A stretch of DNA of 64,000 nt from Glandiceps talaboti (taxonomy: Eukaryota; Hemichordata; Enteropneusta; Spengelidae), in assembly GCF_964340395.1 (NCBI RefSeq), contig NC_135554.1, positions 20,675,592-20,739,591 on the forward strand. The letters run 5' to 3'. The translations under genes and the position numbers were made by a program. The notes beneath the pieces are model-generated. The model ran no database searches and had not been told where the DNA came from. It saw nothing but the letters and a program-made list of their open reading frames with translations. Position 1 is the stretch's first letter; every line of letters starts with the position of its first letter. This document shows positions 1-16,200 of this stretch, in pieces.

Positions 1-390
1 CTATAAATATACACCCCAACTGCTCCCGTTTTACTCCTGTGAGACCCACTGCACTGTGACTTCTCTCCTCACATCACACCTGACAATTAATCATTACATG
101 ATTGTCAGCAGTGATTTTGTTTGACACGGTTTGATACGTATTACAATACCTAATTCTGCCCTAACCCTAACCCTAACCAGTGTGGCAGCAGTGGGATGAC
201 AAATTTGACAATGTTATGAGTCAAAGTAAAATGTGACCCTCCCCTTGTCCTTTTTTCTAACATATGGTCCTGCCAGACAACCGATTTGTAAAAAATTGAC
301 CTCCCCATTCCCCCCCCCTCCCCCTCCCCTTTGCAATTACTGCAGGCTCCCTAACACGTTACCCAGTCGGTGGATGTTCACGTCGGGACG

Positions 391-901
391 TAGTCTTGCT
401 GCTAGACGTTCGGGCTTTCTTTCGATACTATAAGCGAACGAAGTTCGCAGTGAGGGCTTGCCCGAACAGTCTAGCAAATGTCATTTTCAGACCGGACATT
501 CCATTGAGATTACATTAAGCGGTGGGTTGGGCCATGTATGCATATATATACTTTAATATATTCAATCACTGCATGCAGGTGTTGACAAACACACTTATGT
601 CATTACTATGTCTTATCAGTTTATGGTAATTGTGAGTTTGATGAGTGTGTAGACGTTGTCATTCACATATTTCAGTTAACGCATTGGTGGTTATTTTTAC
701 AAGCCCCTCCTTAAGATGAATATGCATGAAAAATTAGCTATTGTCCTCTGTTTGTGCTTGTCGCTAATGCGGTTCTCTGATTGGCAGTTATTTATATCCT
801 GATGACATTTGCTAGACCTTGGATGTTCCATCCTCAATAGCGATGTTCGGTCGTGTGTCGTATTGTATCGGAAGAACATCCGAGGTCTAGCAGATAGACT
901 A
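391..901. mobile_element. Non-autonomous DNA transposon (MITE), 9-bp TSD family, copy A
   Basis: The left end reads TAGTCTTGCTGCTAGAC and the right end is its near inverted complement (TAGTCTATCTGCTAGAC on the minus strand). Looser inverted similarity continues for about 45 bp. The element is flanked by a perfect 9-bp direct duplication GTCGGGACG at 382-390 and 902-910. It is 511 bp with no transposase frame. Its left 90 bp are themselves a foldback. Nine-bp duplications are known for Mutator-like elements and can occur in Merlin, so the superfamily is an inference. Confidence 0.8.
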
Positions 902-1604
902 GTCGGGACGTGGAAGGGCAGTACACATCGCTCTGCATCACTCCGCAGCCTTTACTGCAGCGACGGTCTGGCAGGTACTTCTATCTGACGCCTGTGTGGC
1001 CTCTATATAACCATTTATAATGAACACTGTTAGGATTTCCATTCTAAATTTCGCTTATATTCATTTGGACATGTATGTAGGCTCTAATATATGTGTAAAA
1101 CCCTGAGAGTGAAAGCCGTGAGAAGTCAGCAATGTTACATCATCGATCATCGTCATAACCCTGTGAACTTACGGGATAACCAGAAGGATAATTTCTCTTC
1201 ATAAATCTAACGTTCTGTCTTCCACATGGTTTTGTATTATACAGGGTTTTACTGATCAATTTCTGTGTGTTTATAACATTATGGCTAAAATATAGCTTGA
1301 TTATTCACGACTGTCTGTGTATACTAAGTATCTCCAAAAAGGATTACATGTAAACATACATGTAAGATTAAATCTCGTCTCGTGATTTGGGTCTACTATA
1401 AACTGAGAGCTCTTTTTATTCTCCTCTACATGAGTGCACTAGAGCGAGCATTCCTTCATTCTTAGATATTGAGTCATCCCTGTTCACCATTCAGTTTTGA
1501 AAAAATAAGAAAATATAAGAACACGAGCTGGAGTGCAAATTTTGGCTACAACGAAGTCTATGGTCAAACACTGAGTCAACAATTTGACAGCTAAAGGACA
1601 TAAA

Positions 1605-1701
1605 CATACATACATACATACATGTACTGGTACATACATACATACATACATACATACATACATACATACATACATACATACATACATACATACATACATA
1701 C
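1605..1701. repeat. CATA tetranucleotide microsatellite
   Basis: Nearly pure CATA repeats with one interruption (TGTACTGG) around 1623. Repetitive Met-Tyr-Val-Cys frames on the minus strand are artefacts of the repeat. Confidence 0.95.
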
Positions 1702-2709
1702 GTCCAGCTACGTGTAACATGAACACTTAAATCTCAAAGAACATTGTAACACTTTATTTTAGCACATCTCGTAGATATGTGAAAAATGAACACAGTAAAG
1801 TCAGTGTACGTGTTTATTTCATAAGGTTCATAACATAACTTTGAGTTGTGAAAAACAATAATAGAAATCAATATGTTATTGTTACTTGGTTTTGAAATGT
1901 ACATGGTAAAAAACAATGCCACAAACTAATACAGGATGTAGTCTAAGATGAAATATCTCTCACCAAGTCCTGGTGTGGAATTTTGGTCTCACGTCGCCTG
2001 TGGCATGAGAGACACACATTTCCCCAGCTTGGGTGAGATATCCAATCTCAATTACCCATTGGCCAGGGATGTGTGATTCCACTTACTTTTAAGATAGTTT
2101 GATATTTCCTAAATCTGAAGGCGAGAAAGACAGCTGGCATAATCCAATGGGAAGTTGTCTGAGTTGCACATGGTGCCTTTCGTTGTAAGTTGTTCCCACT
2201 TTTCGTAATTGAGTTTGGTAGATGAAGATAAACAGTTCCACATAGCATTGCCAAGCGAACGAATACGTGGAAAGTTATGTTATTCCGACTTTTAGTAATG
2301 TGCCACACCAACCCAATATAATATAAATCTAAATATTGAATATCATAATATTCCTCGGATTGTAATTCACATTCTTTCAAGTAAAAACCTAATAAGCATA
2401 TACAGATTATACAAAACATATTTTTGGGTTATTTCAAATAATTATACAATTCCAAGATTGTTAACGTTAAAGTTATAAAGTCAACTCAAACTCGACTTAT
2501 GTATAAGAAATTGGTGTCTAGATCTGATTTTTAAAAAACAAACTGTATTATTTTTTCTCCTCGAAAACAATATAAAGCAACAGAGACCAGGTCTAAATTT
2601 ATGTTTGTAACTCAATAACTTGCAAAACACTAAAAATGTTTTGTTTTGTAAGCACAAATTTGATCTTTGCTTTTTATCGTGTGAAAAACGAAGTAACTTA
2701 AAAAGTTGT

Positions 2710-2715
2710 TTTATT
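2710..2715 (-). terminator. Candidate polyadenylation signal of the first TLCD4-like gene
   Basis: AATAAA on the minus strand about 80 nt downstream of the stop codon at 2795. The position suits a short 3' untranslated region. No transcript evidence. Confidence 0.45.
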
Positions 2716-2794
2716 GTTTGAAAATCTTAAATATGTACCAATTTCTCATCCATGTGGCCATTTTAAGCCTCCTTTCCGTTTTACGATAGATGTT

Positions 2795-7244
<4,450 letters not shown>

Positions 7245-10200
7245 TCAGCACAGGATGATCGCATTGGGGACACCACTGACTGACTGACCGGATAGTTTGA
7301 ACTGATTCAAAAGAGTGTATGATAACATTCATTAGCGCATTGACGAGTATCTTGTAATCTGTCGTCACAAAGTCCAAAAAAACACGTCTCAAGGCCCTTC
7401 ATTGTCGTAGAACGACTTCAAGGCAAATAACTGTACAGAATTACAAGTTTGGTCCTGACTTTGTCTGGCTGAAAGAGATATGTTAGATGTGTTGCTGATT
7501 GAACTAAATCTGAGCCTGCCAGTGCCATAATATGAAAAGTGGTTTTGAGACTATTATTAAGCTATTACTAGTAGCTTTAAAGCCAAGAACGATGAAGGAC
7601 CCAAGGGTGATTCTGAATTACCAGGTTGTCTTACGAGTTTGCTTAGTTCATCGTGTGACTTACTAGTATTACACACATTTAAACTTATACGTGTATTTGA
7701 AGAATGAAACCAGGGAATAGAAACTTACGGTTCCTTGGTTGAAACTACTGTAGAATGTATCAGCTCTCCATTCAGTACTACTGTCAAAGACTTTGATAGA
7801 CGGTCAATTCATCCAATATTCTTCATGTAAGCCAGAAGTCATTGTTTGTCACTTGTAGTTCAAAGAACAAGTGTTACTTATGTCACTATCAGCGCACTTT
7901 AAACCGCAATATGTCGTAATATCTATTTACATCGTGCAAAGGTCTACCTGTAGTTTATTTGTGAACAAGCCGCCATTTCCATTTCATGATGAACTTGAAC
8001 ACAGACACTTGTGAGCTAATATTTTATTCAAGGATTGTCCTGATGCAAAATAATGGCGTTATTAATAGCATTTACAAATGTTCAAAAAATACAGTCACCG
8101 ATGTCTGCTCACGAAAACAATAATCGTTCACTGGAGCAAACACCGGTGACGGTATTTTTTTGCACTACGTCCATTTACTGGAGCCGGCCTCGATGACGGT
8201 ATTTTTTTTGAATAATCCTAAATTATAATAGATTATTAACTGACTGTGAACCTGAATCGGTAACTATAGCTACAGTTATTTGTTGAAGTTTTAAATCATC
8301 AGTATCACAACTCGGTACTACACCACAACTACGATATTAAATTGTCACTGATGCCGTCAACAGCTGCTGAAATTAATTAAACGTTACACTATACACTCTA
8401 GCTATTATACTACGAGGTTTGACGCATAAAATGAAAATAATATCACAGTGAGTATTTTATTACGTAACACTGTACAACCAAATTGTAACCATGGATGTAT
8501 TAGGGGAGAATGTTTCTTAGGTTTTGAAGGCTCTGTAATTAATGTCGGAGTTAGGACATGTTCCACTTTTGGGCAGGCAAGGCTTAATTCATCAGAAAAA
8601 TCCATCCATCCGACCCAACTTTGCGAGGCAGATCTGCCTCATATCCGTCTATTTGCGATTTGTCTACATTGCAGGAAACGTAACGTTTGTTTTGCAGTAA
8701 CACGACGGAATAAGAAATGTCAAATACAGAGTCGGAAGAAAAAACCAACTCAAAATCAAAACTAACCCTATAATTTCTTACTTGTCTGTGAATTATCATT
8801 GCAGCTAACGAACGTTAATCTATCGTCTGCAAATGTCTTTATATATGCAGTACTATACTGTAGCGGTTTCGCTACGTCGCTCTCGGTCCTCCGCTAGAAC
8901 TTTGTTTTGTAAGAAATAAAAAGTAAAGCGAAAATGTTGAGTCACACAAAATAAAATATAAAAAAAAAAAGAAAAAAAAAGAATATATCATAACCCTTCT
9001 CCCATGATCTAATACATCCATTGTAACGAACTTGAACCTACGTGTATTTCGTCAACAAAAATATACATATTCAATATTTTTTACTTGTTTTCATTCCAAG
9101 TAGCGAATGTACGCGTTCCGACATCGTCGTAACTTAAAACCACAGCCTCTTTTACGGCACCGTCAAACAAGACGCACCGCCAAGACGGTTCGTTATTTCG
9201 CAGTGTCATGGAAGAAATAACTGCTCTGGTTTGCGAGAATGGTGTTCCAAGTATTCCTAATGTGATTATTTTCTACGAATTTGTATTCATTGTTAAAGTA
9301 TTTCAAGTTTCTATACAACGGAAGACGCAATGACAAAGAAGTCCGTACGAATGATGTATGTGTTGTTTTTTCATTTCAAAAAATATTTTTTTTTGTACCT
9401 GTATACACGATGAATAAAATAAAATTAATTTTTGAGTTCACATTTTCCGTGAATACATTCAAAATTGAATTTCACCGTTATTTTTGAAAATTACTTTTTG
9501 AAAGGAGTTTTTTTTCTTTGAAGCAATAGGTTTTGTTCGCAAGTTCACTAATTCTTATAAGAGTAATAGCAAAAGACACATTGATTTCTTCATCAGCTTT
9601 TTCCGCCTTTCGTTGTTCATACGCCTAGGGGGTCAAGTATATCTTTATTTTCACAGAGTTAAGGACCCATTCCAATATGGCGTACATAGGTTGTCCTTGA
9701 ATTTTGTGATTTCCCTCTGTCATGGATTGAAACAACAGTATTTAGTGTTTCATTTTCAGGTAGCTACCATTGCCGAACTTCTGTAGTCATTTCATCCGTA
9801 GTCTGCGATGGTTTGGAGAACCCACACTTCCATATATTCACGGTGGCGGAAGTAAATCGCTTCCCATGTACTCGCTCGCCAAGTGTGTGTGAAGTCGAGT
9901 CACGAGTTCGCAGACCGAGTGAAGTTGTTACATTGTTATCACCACACTGTTTGTACCTTCCCAACAATTTGGAGAAGTGATTGAGAGAGGATATCATACC
10001 GGTTCATGTTGACGGAGTGATCAGAATTGTGAGTTGACATGTTCTGAGAAATGCAACGGAAGAAACATCGCTGGTAGTACAATCCCGGATATAATTGATT
10101 TGAGACAGTGCCTGGTAGTGGGACGTCCGTACAAAACCGTTCTACCTAATAGGATCGCTTGATCAGGGTTTTTATTTTTCACGCACAATTATGATCTCAT

Positions 10201-10278
10201 TCTCAGTTTTGTTACACAGAGGCTATAGATAGATTGAGCAGTGAATACTATAATATCGCAAGAAAAAATCATATTGCC
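7245..10278. other. Intergenic region between TLCD4-like A and ATG4 (divergent starts)
   Basis: Three kilobases separating two outward-facing genes, so it should contain both promoters. It holds a GGTGACGGTATTTT-type short duplication near 8140-8210, dispersed repeat copy 2 (9122-9190), and direct and inverted copies of ATGGATGTATTA near 8491 and 9011. Open frames at 8448-8765 and 9281-9487 lack any family resemblance and are not called as genes. Confidence 0.5.
9122..9190. repeat. Dispersed repeat, copy 2 (first copy at 5813-5866)
   Basis: Identical for 25 bp to the copy inside TLCD4-like A, with a similar left part (CATCGTCGTAA) and a small insertion. Boundaries are unknown. Confidence 0.6.
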
Positions 10279-13200
10279 ATGGCCACGGGCATGAACAGTG
10301 ACTATGATAGTGGCGAGAATTCGGCGTCGGAGGGTGCAGACCAGACTGAAAAAGTAAAGACAAAAATCATGTCTGTATGGAACAATATGAAATATGGTAA
10401 ATACACAATAGCTAGAGTTTATAACATTTATTTTTTGTTCCACTTCTAAATATAGACAGTGGAAGAGTTATGACCAAATTAATATAATAAATTCAATTTT
10501 ATATAAACAAATCCTGCTCGCAGACAGAGTAAGTCGAGACTTGTTGCCGACGTTGTCCACTTTTATCATGGATGTATTAATGTCTCACCATGGATGTATT
10601 AAGGGAGCAAATACATCCATGGTCTCACCAGTAATTTTCGACTTTGCACAGTCCAGTCCTGACTTACTCCGTCTGCAAACAGGACTAGTTATAAATCAGC
10701 TTGGAGTCACATGATAACTACTGTACATAACATGACATATTTCATTATAGGACAAACACTTGGTGAGGAGCTTGTCACAGGGTTTACTTCATGAAAAGTG
10801 CGTTTTTCAGATGGTGAGATAAAGTTTGTAGACAAACTGCCAAGCATGTATGACATGTATCATTCACAAACTCTTCCTCAGGTTTTCGGAAAAGTCACAT
10901 TTTGTGATTGTAAGTACATCAAAAGATGTATTCACAACCACAACACAATATGTGACAGCTGGTACTGGTGGTATTTAATATGCTGCCATACTTCATCAAA
11001 CGTTTAGTTGATGTTGTGACGCTGATTATAGATTAACAAATGGAGTCTCTACCTCCTCATGGAATAAGAGGAGAGATTTCAAACAATATGCATAAAAATT
11101 GAGTTAATTACAAAACGAAAAATTCACAATTGCTACTCACAGTCGCAAATTTATTCATGAAAATTACTCTTAGGGCTAAAAAAATTAAGTGTTTGGTTCT
11201 GGTTACCCGACCCCCACCTAGTTTTTCATGCTGACCCTTAACCTTTTTTTTTTACGTATTTTGCGGAAAAAATAATAAAACAAGAAAATTATGAAGTCTT
11301 GCAAGAAATAGTGGATGTGGATACTGACATCAATGTTAAAAGACAATATAAAAATGTTCTTCCAATCTGTAATGGCTGTACATCTGATAGGAAGAAACCA
11401 GTAACACACAGACCATATGGAAAACAACAGAAAACATAACTACTTGAACTAGACACTCGCACATGAAAAAAACCCATATATATATATACTAGTATTATAT
11501 ATATTTAAAAAAAATCTACCTACTGCATCTATTCTAAAATTGAGCGTAATCTGAACATCCGTTGTTAGGACTTAGTGAAAATTAATTACTGTGAAAGCTG
11601 ATTTCATAAGCAGTCATTCTCAAATGAGTTGATATTTATAAATGAATGAAACAAACCAAGTTTTTTTTTCACTCGGGAATAATATTTTGTAATTTTCTGT
11701 TTACAGGATGGACAATGAAAAGTAGAACAAATTTTAGCTATGAAACTCCAATATGGCTTTTAGGTGAATGTTACCACCACAGACCTGATGGTAAGTACAA
11801 ATAATAATCTTTTAAATGAACAAGAAACAATATAAAGGGGACCCTACTTTTTTCTGTTTCTCATTACCCCACTGACCCAAATTTTCTGCTCTGACATCAA
11901 AATAAAAAAATATTTTTATTTTTGCCCACCCTTAACATTTTACAGAAAAGCGCCCTCTCAGGCACGAATAAGTAAGTGTCTGGACTGTCGACATCATCTA
12001 CAATCATGTTAACAACACTTGTTCACAAACAGAGTATTTCTTTCATAACGAAAGTTATTCAAGTAGGGGGGGGGGGGGGCTGAAAACATGGCAATTGTGT
12101 AGAGAAGCTGGGAAAGGGCTTGTTACCAGGAATCCAATAAAAAGAAGATAAAGAGGAAGAAAAGGAGAGGCAGAGAAACATGAAGATGTTTTTAAAAAAA
12201 AATTTTTTGCTTAAAAAAAAAATTGGCCGACTGACCTATATATAGTTGCCGTGAAAAAATAATGAGAAACATTAATAAAAATAGGGTCACCCTAGTGATA
12301 TACTAGTGAGATTGAAATCTTACTAGGCCTATAAATCTTGTCTAAATGAAAACAGATGGTAAACAATTTCAAAAGAGTCGTTGCAATTGTGAAATTGAAA
12401 CCAACCAACAAAACCACCTCAAAGAATATGCCAAGACATTAAATCATTAGTAAAATATGGTTATTTTAGTCCAGTAAATTAGAAATGAATGCGACATTTC
12501 AGTCTGTCTGTGCGTACATACCTATTTACGTACAGGCAAAGGTCTGTGATAGTCGCATTTGTTTGTAATTTACTATTCCAAAGTAACTATGTTGTACTGT
12601 CCTATTGATTCTTGGCACCATTAACAATATATTTTCCATTGATTCTTCATATTGCCATAAAAGTTATGGAAAAATTAAAAAATGTGTTTTTCACTTATGT
12701 GTTTGCTAAGGTTTTGAAACCCTTGTAGGGGGAAAGAATCAGGTAAAATTTGCATAGATTTCCATACTGCACACCTCAGTTTTGGTGGGGAACCCTGGTA
12801 AAACACCTTATAGGCACTTAGCAGATTTTACCTAATTACTACATATATCAGTAAACTTATTGTGATTTTATCATCAGATCCCCCGGAGTCTGAACAATCA
12901 GCTGAAGATGGACATCTCACTCCAATGGAAATGTTCAAAAGAGACTTTTTCAGCCGAATATGGTTGACATACCGTAGAGAGTTCCCTCAGTTAGCAGGAT
13001 CTAGTCTGACAACAGACTGTGGTTGGGGATGTATGCTACGTAGTGGTCAAATGCTGCTTGCACAGAGTTTTGTCAATCATTTTCTTGGAAGAGGTAATAC
13101 ATATTCAGGATCACATTTCTGACTATCTTTCTTTTGGTGTTTTACCAAAGATACTATGTTCAAAAGGTTTTTAAATTGAGAAAGTGATTTGATAGTGAAA

Positions 13201-16200
13201 TATCTTTGTAAGTGTTTGTGTTATTAGAAACTTTAGAAATTTATCACCAGTGACGTTTTGGGCCAGTTTATAGGTAGTAGGTGACATCATCTCTATGTCA
13301 TCTCAAATTCCCTGGTCTCAAATCATTCTTATTGTTTGATATATGAAGTTTAATCATATGTGTTGAAGAGAGACCATGTCTATGGTTTATTCCTCTTTCT
13401 CTCAACTTGTACTTGGTTGTGTACAAACAAATACTCTAGGGATATAGAGGATTTTAATCATCCCTTTTTAAGGATATGTGCATAACAAGTAAGTTCAAAC
13501 TGAATCTATTAAGTAAGAAGCCTTAGCGCATAAATTAGCATGCGCTCACAATTAGATGTAGCAATCCATCCATCAAAAGAAGTTACAACCAGGGTCTGGT
13601 TAGGGATTAGTCTGTAAGGTACATACACACTGTGATTGGGCGCCCTCAGAGATTGGTTGACCCATTTCCCTCACAAGCGATTGAATCCTATCCATGACTT
13701 TATGGTAAGATATAGAACAGTGGACCAACTGTTCGCGAAATAAACAATTGCATTCGAGTTAGGGGGTTAAGATTAGGGAGTGGTTTAGTTTATATCTATA
13801 ACTAAAAATATGTGTCTTTGGGTTAGTGTTAGACCTACTAACATGAACAGGATTTGTAATGTCAGATACAAGTGGTCCACTGTACTACGTGTGTCCCAGA
13901 TTTACAGTGTTCTTTATTTTTTCCAAATTTGTGTTTCAGATTGGTGTTCTTACGATCCACAAACACCCCAGCAAGTGGACTATCATCGCCAGATTATCAA
14001 GTGGTTTGGAGACCAGCCTACTGAACAAAGTCCGTTTTCTGTACATAAACTTGTTAGTTTAGGCTATCAGGCTGGTAAAAAAGCAGGTGATTGGTATGGA
14101 CCAGCCTCAGTTGCATATCTGCTTAAGTAAGTCATTCTTCCTGTTGTATTTTTTTTTTCAAATTGTTGACTGTGAAAATCACTTGCATTTTCATACACTT
14201 TTTCTTTATTAAGGAATACTAGGATATTGGTATTAAAAACCAAGAAGTGTTGACCCTTGATGTATTTTTTAGAAGTAACAAGGACAATATTGAGAAAAGT
14301 ATGCCCTCAGTGTCCTTTACTTTCTGTTCATGTATATGTGAATGCTCCAGGAAATAAAGCTACTTTAATAAACTATGAGAGATGTTGTACACTGAAGGGA
14401 ATAAGCACTCAGGAGTCATGAATATTCATTGTGAAGCCATGAATATATTATGTCTGCTGACTCCCATCATGCATTGGCCCATAGCAAAGATACCCAATAA
14501 AGGCACAATATCAACTTGATTTTTTTCTGAAATCACAAGTGATTGTAGGTGATGTAAAATCATGAAATGACTCTCCAGAACCCATAGTTTATGAAATACT
14601 ATTATTTCCTGGATTGGTGTTTCCCTTTAAGCGGACATAACCAAGACAGACCAATAACATTACTAAGCTATCTGTGTATGTGTTGTTGACAGGAAAGCAA
14701 TGGATATAGCACCAGGGTTTGATCCACTACTTAGTCAACTGTGTGTTTATATAGCTCAGGATTGTACAGGTAAGATGTTAACCTGATGATTTTTGCCCAA
14801 AAATTAATTTTAAATTTATTCACTGAAGATAGAAAAGATGTGTCGTTGTTGTTATCATGTTTTTAGTAACCACTCGGACACAAATGTGATGCACAATGTA
14901 ACAGCATAAAGCATTTGTCAAAAATTTGTTGAATTTTGTAGTGCTCAGCAAGAAGGGAAAATATGATGGTTGTATTTCTGTTAAAAGACTTGACCAGCAG
15001 AATGACTACCAGGACCCCTTCACATTTAGAATCATGACATCATTAACAGTATTTGATGTTAGATTGAAAGTTTCATTGATGATTTAGTTGTTGGTTATAG
15101 GAGTACAAAGATGACTCTTTATTTTTACATTCGATGTCAGCATAGCTTGACCTTAAAGTCTGTGTGTATAACTCAACTCAACACATTGCAAAAACTAGAA
15201 AGTGTCTGAAAAGTTTACACATTTGTTAATTTTTGACAATGTATTGAGTTACACACAGGCTTGGTATATGTTGTTGTACATTCTTTTGTCAAGTAGGTAA
15301 ACAAAGTAGAGTTGTTTTATGAATAAAAAATCAAAAATGAATACAGATTTGTCATCCATAGCAGTGTTGTGAACTTGCAGCTAAGACACAACAGTCCAGT
15401 CTGTTTTCACTCAAATTCTTTAAAAAAAGAACCAAAAATACATGTTTAGAAAGACAGCATTAATAATGCAATAAATAGTTTGGTATTGCATTAATTGTTC
15501 ATATACTTTTTTTGAATTTCTTCCATTTTGTCGAGTCGTGTTCATTCTCAGTTTTCATGAAGACAAACTGAAGTATGAAACTATAACCAATTCCAGCCAT
15601 CAATTCCAGTACTACAAATTGTAATTCCACAGAAATTTGAAGACAAGTTACCATGGTAACCTAAACAGCTGTGAATGACCTTTTTTTTTCTATGTTACAT
15701 TTTTCAGTGTATAAACAAGATGTAATCAATTTATGTCGAAGTCAGCGTTCTGACGTGGCGGATACAAGTGGTAGTCAACAATGGTGTTCAGTTATCATTC
15801 TAGTTCCTGTCCGACTCGGTGGTGAAGAACTGAATCCAGTTTACATCCCATGTCTCAAATCATTATTTACACTCCAATATTGTCTAGGTATCATAGGTGG
15901 CAAACCCAAACATTCTCTCTATTTTATAGGATTTCAAGGTAAATACAGGAATATCAAAAACAACTATTTTGTGGAATGAGTGTCTGTGTGCCCTCCCTCC
16001 ATTAAAGGTTTATTTACACACTAGTCGTGCAAATCAAATTGTGTGTTTTGTATAACTTACTACCAAATCAGAGAGTTTCAATTAGGTCGTGTGTACATTT
16101 AAAAAAATTCACACACTGACAGTGTGCAATGATACATTTTATCTTACTATGAACACAAATCAACATCACTGTCAGATGAAACAAGAAAGATTCAAACACA

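Larger units (their letters stand above)
1..2794. other. Intergenic stretch left of the first TLCD4-like gene
   Basis: No supported gene. It holds a short interstitial run of about three CCCTAA telomere-type units near 162-178, one small inverted-repeat transposon (391-901) and a CATA microsatellite (1605-1701). Open frames here are short and either low in complexity or inside the transposon. The part nearest 2795 should contain the 3' untranslated region of the minus-strand gene. Confidence 0.6.

Noticed and set aside
162-178. CCCTAA repeats as a telomere end
   Set aside because: Only about three units, embedded in unique sequence. A single CCTAACCCTAACCC also occurs near 22540, so these are chance or interstitial.
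2048-2419. 123-aa minus-strand frame downstream of TLCD4-like A
   Set aside because: No recognisable family and no exon partner. Composition looks like AT-rich non-coding DNA.
8448-8765. 105-aa plus-strand frame upstream of ATG4
   Set aside because: No domain or splice partner, overlapped by another frame, and it contains an ATGGATGTATTA repeat copy.
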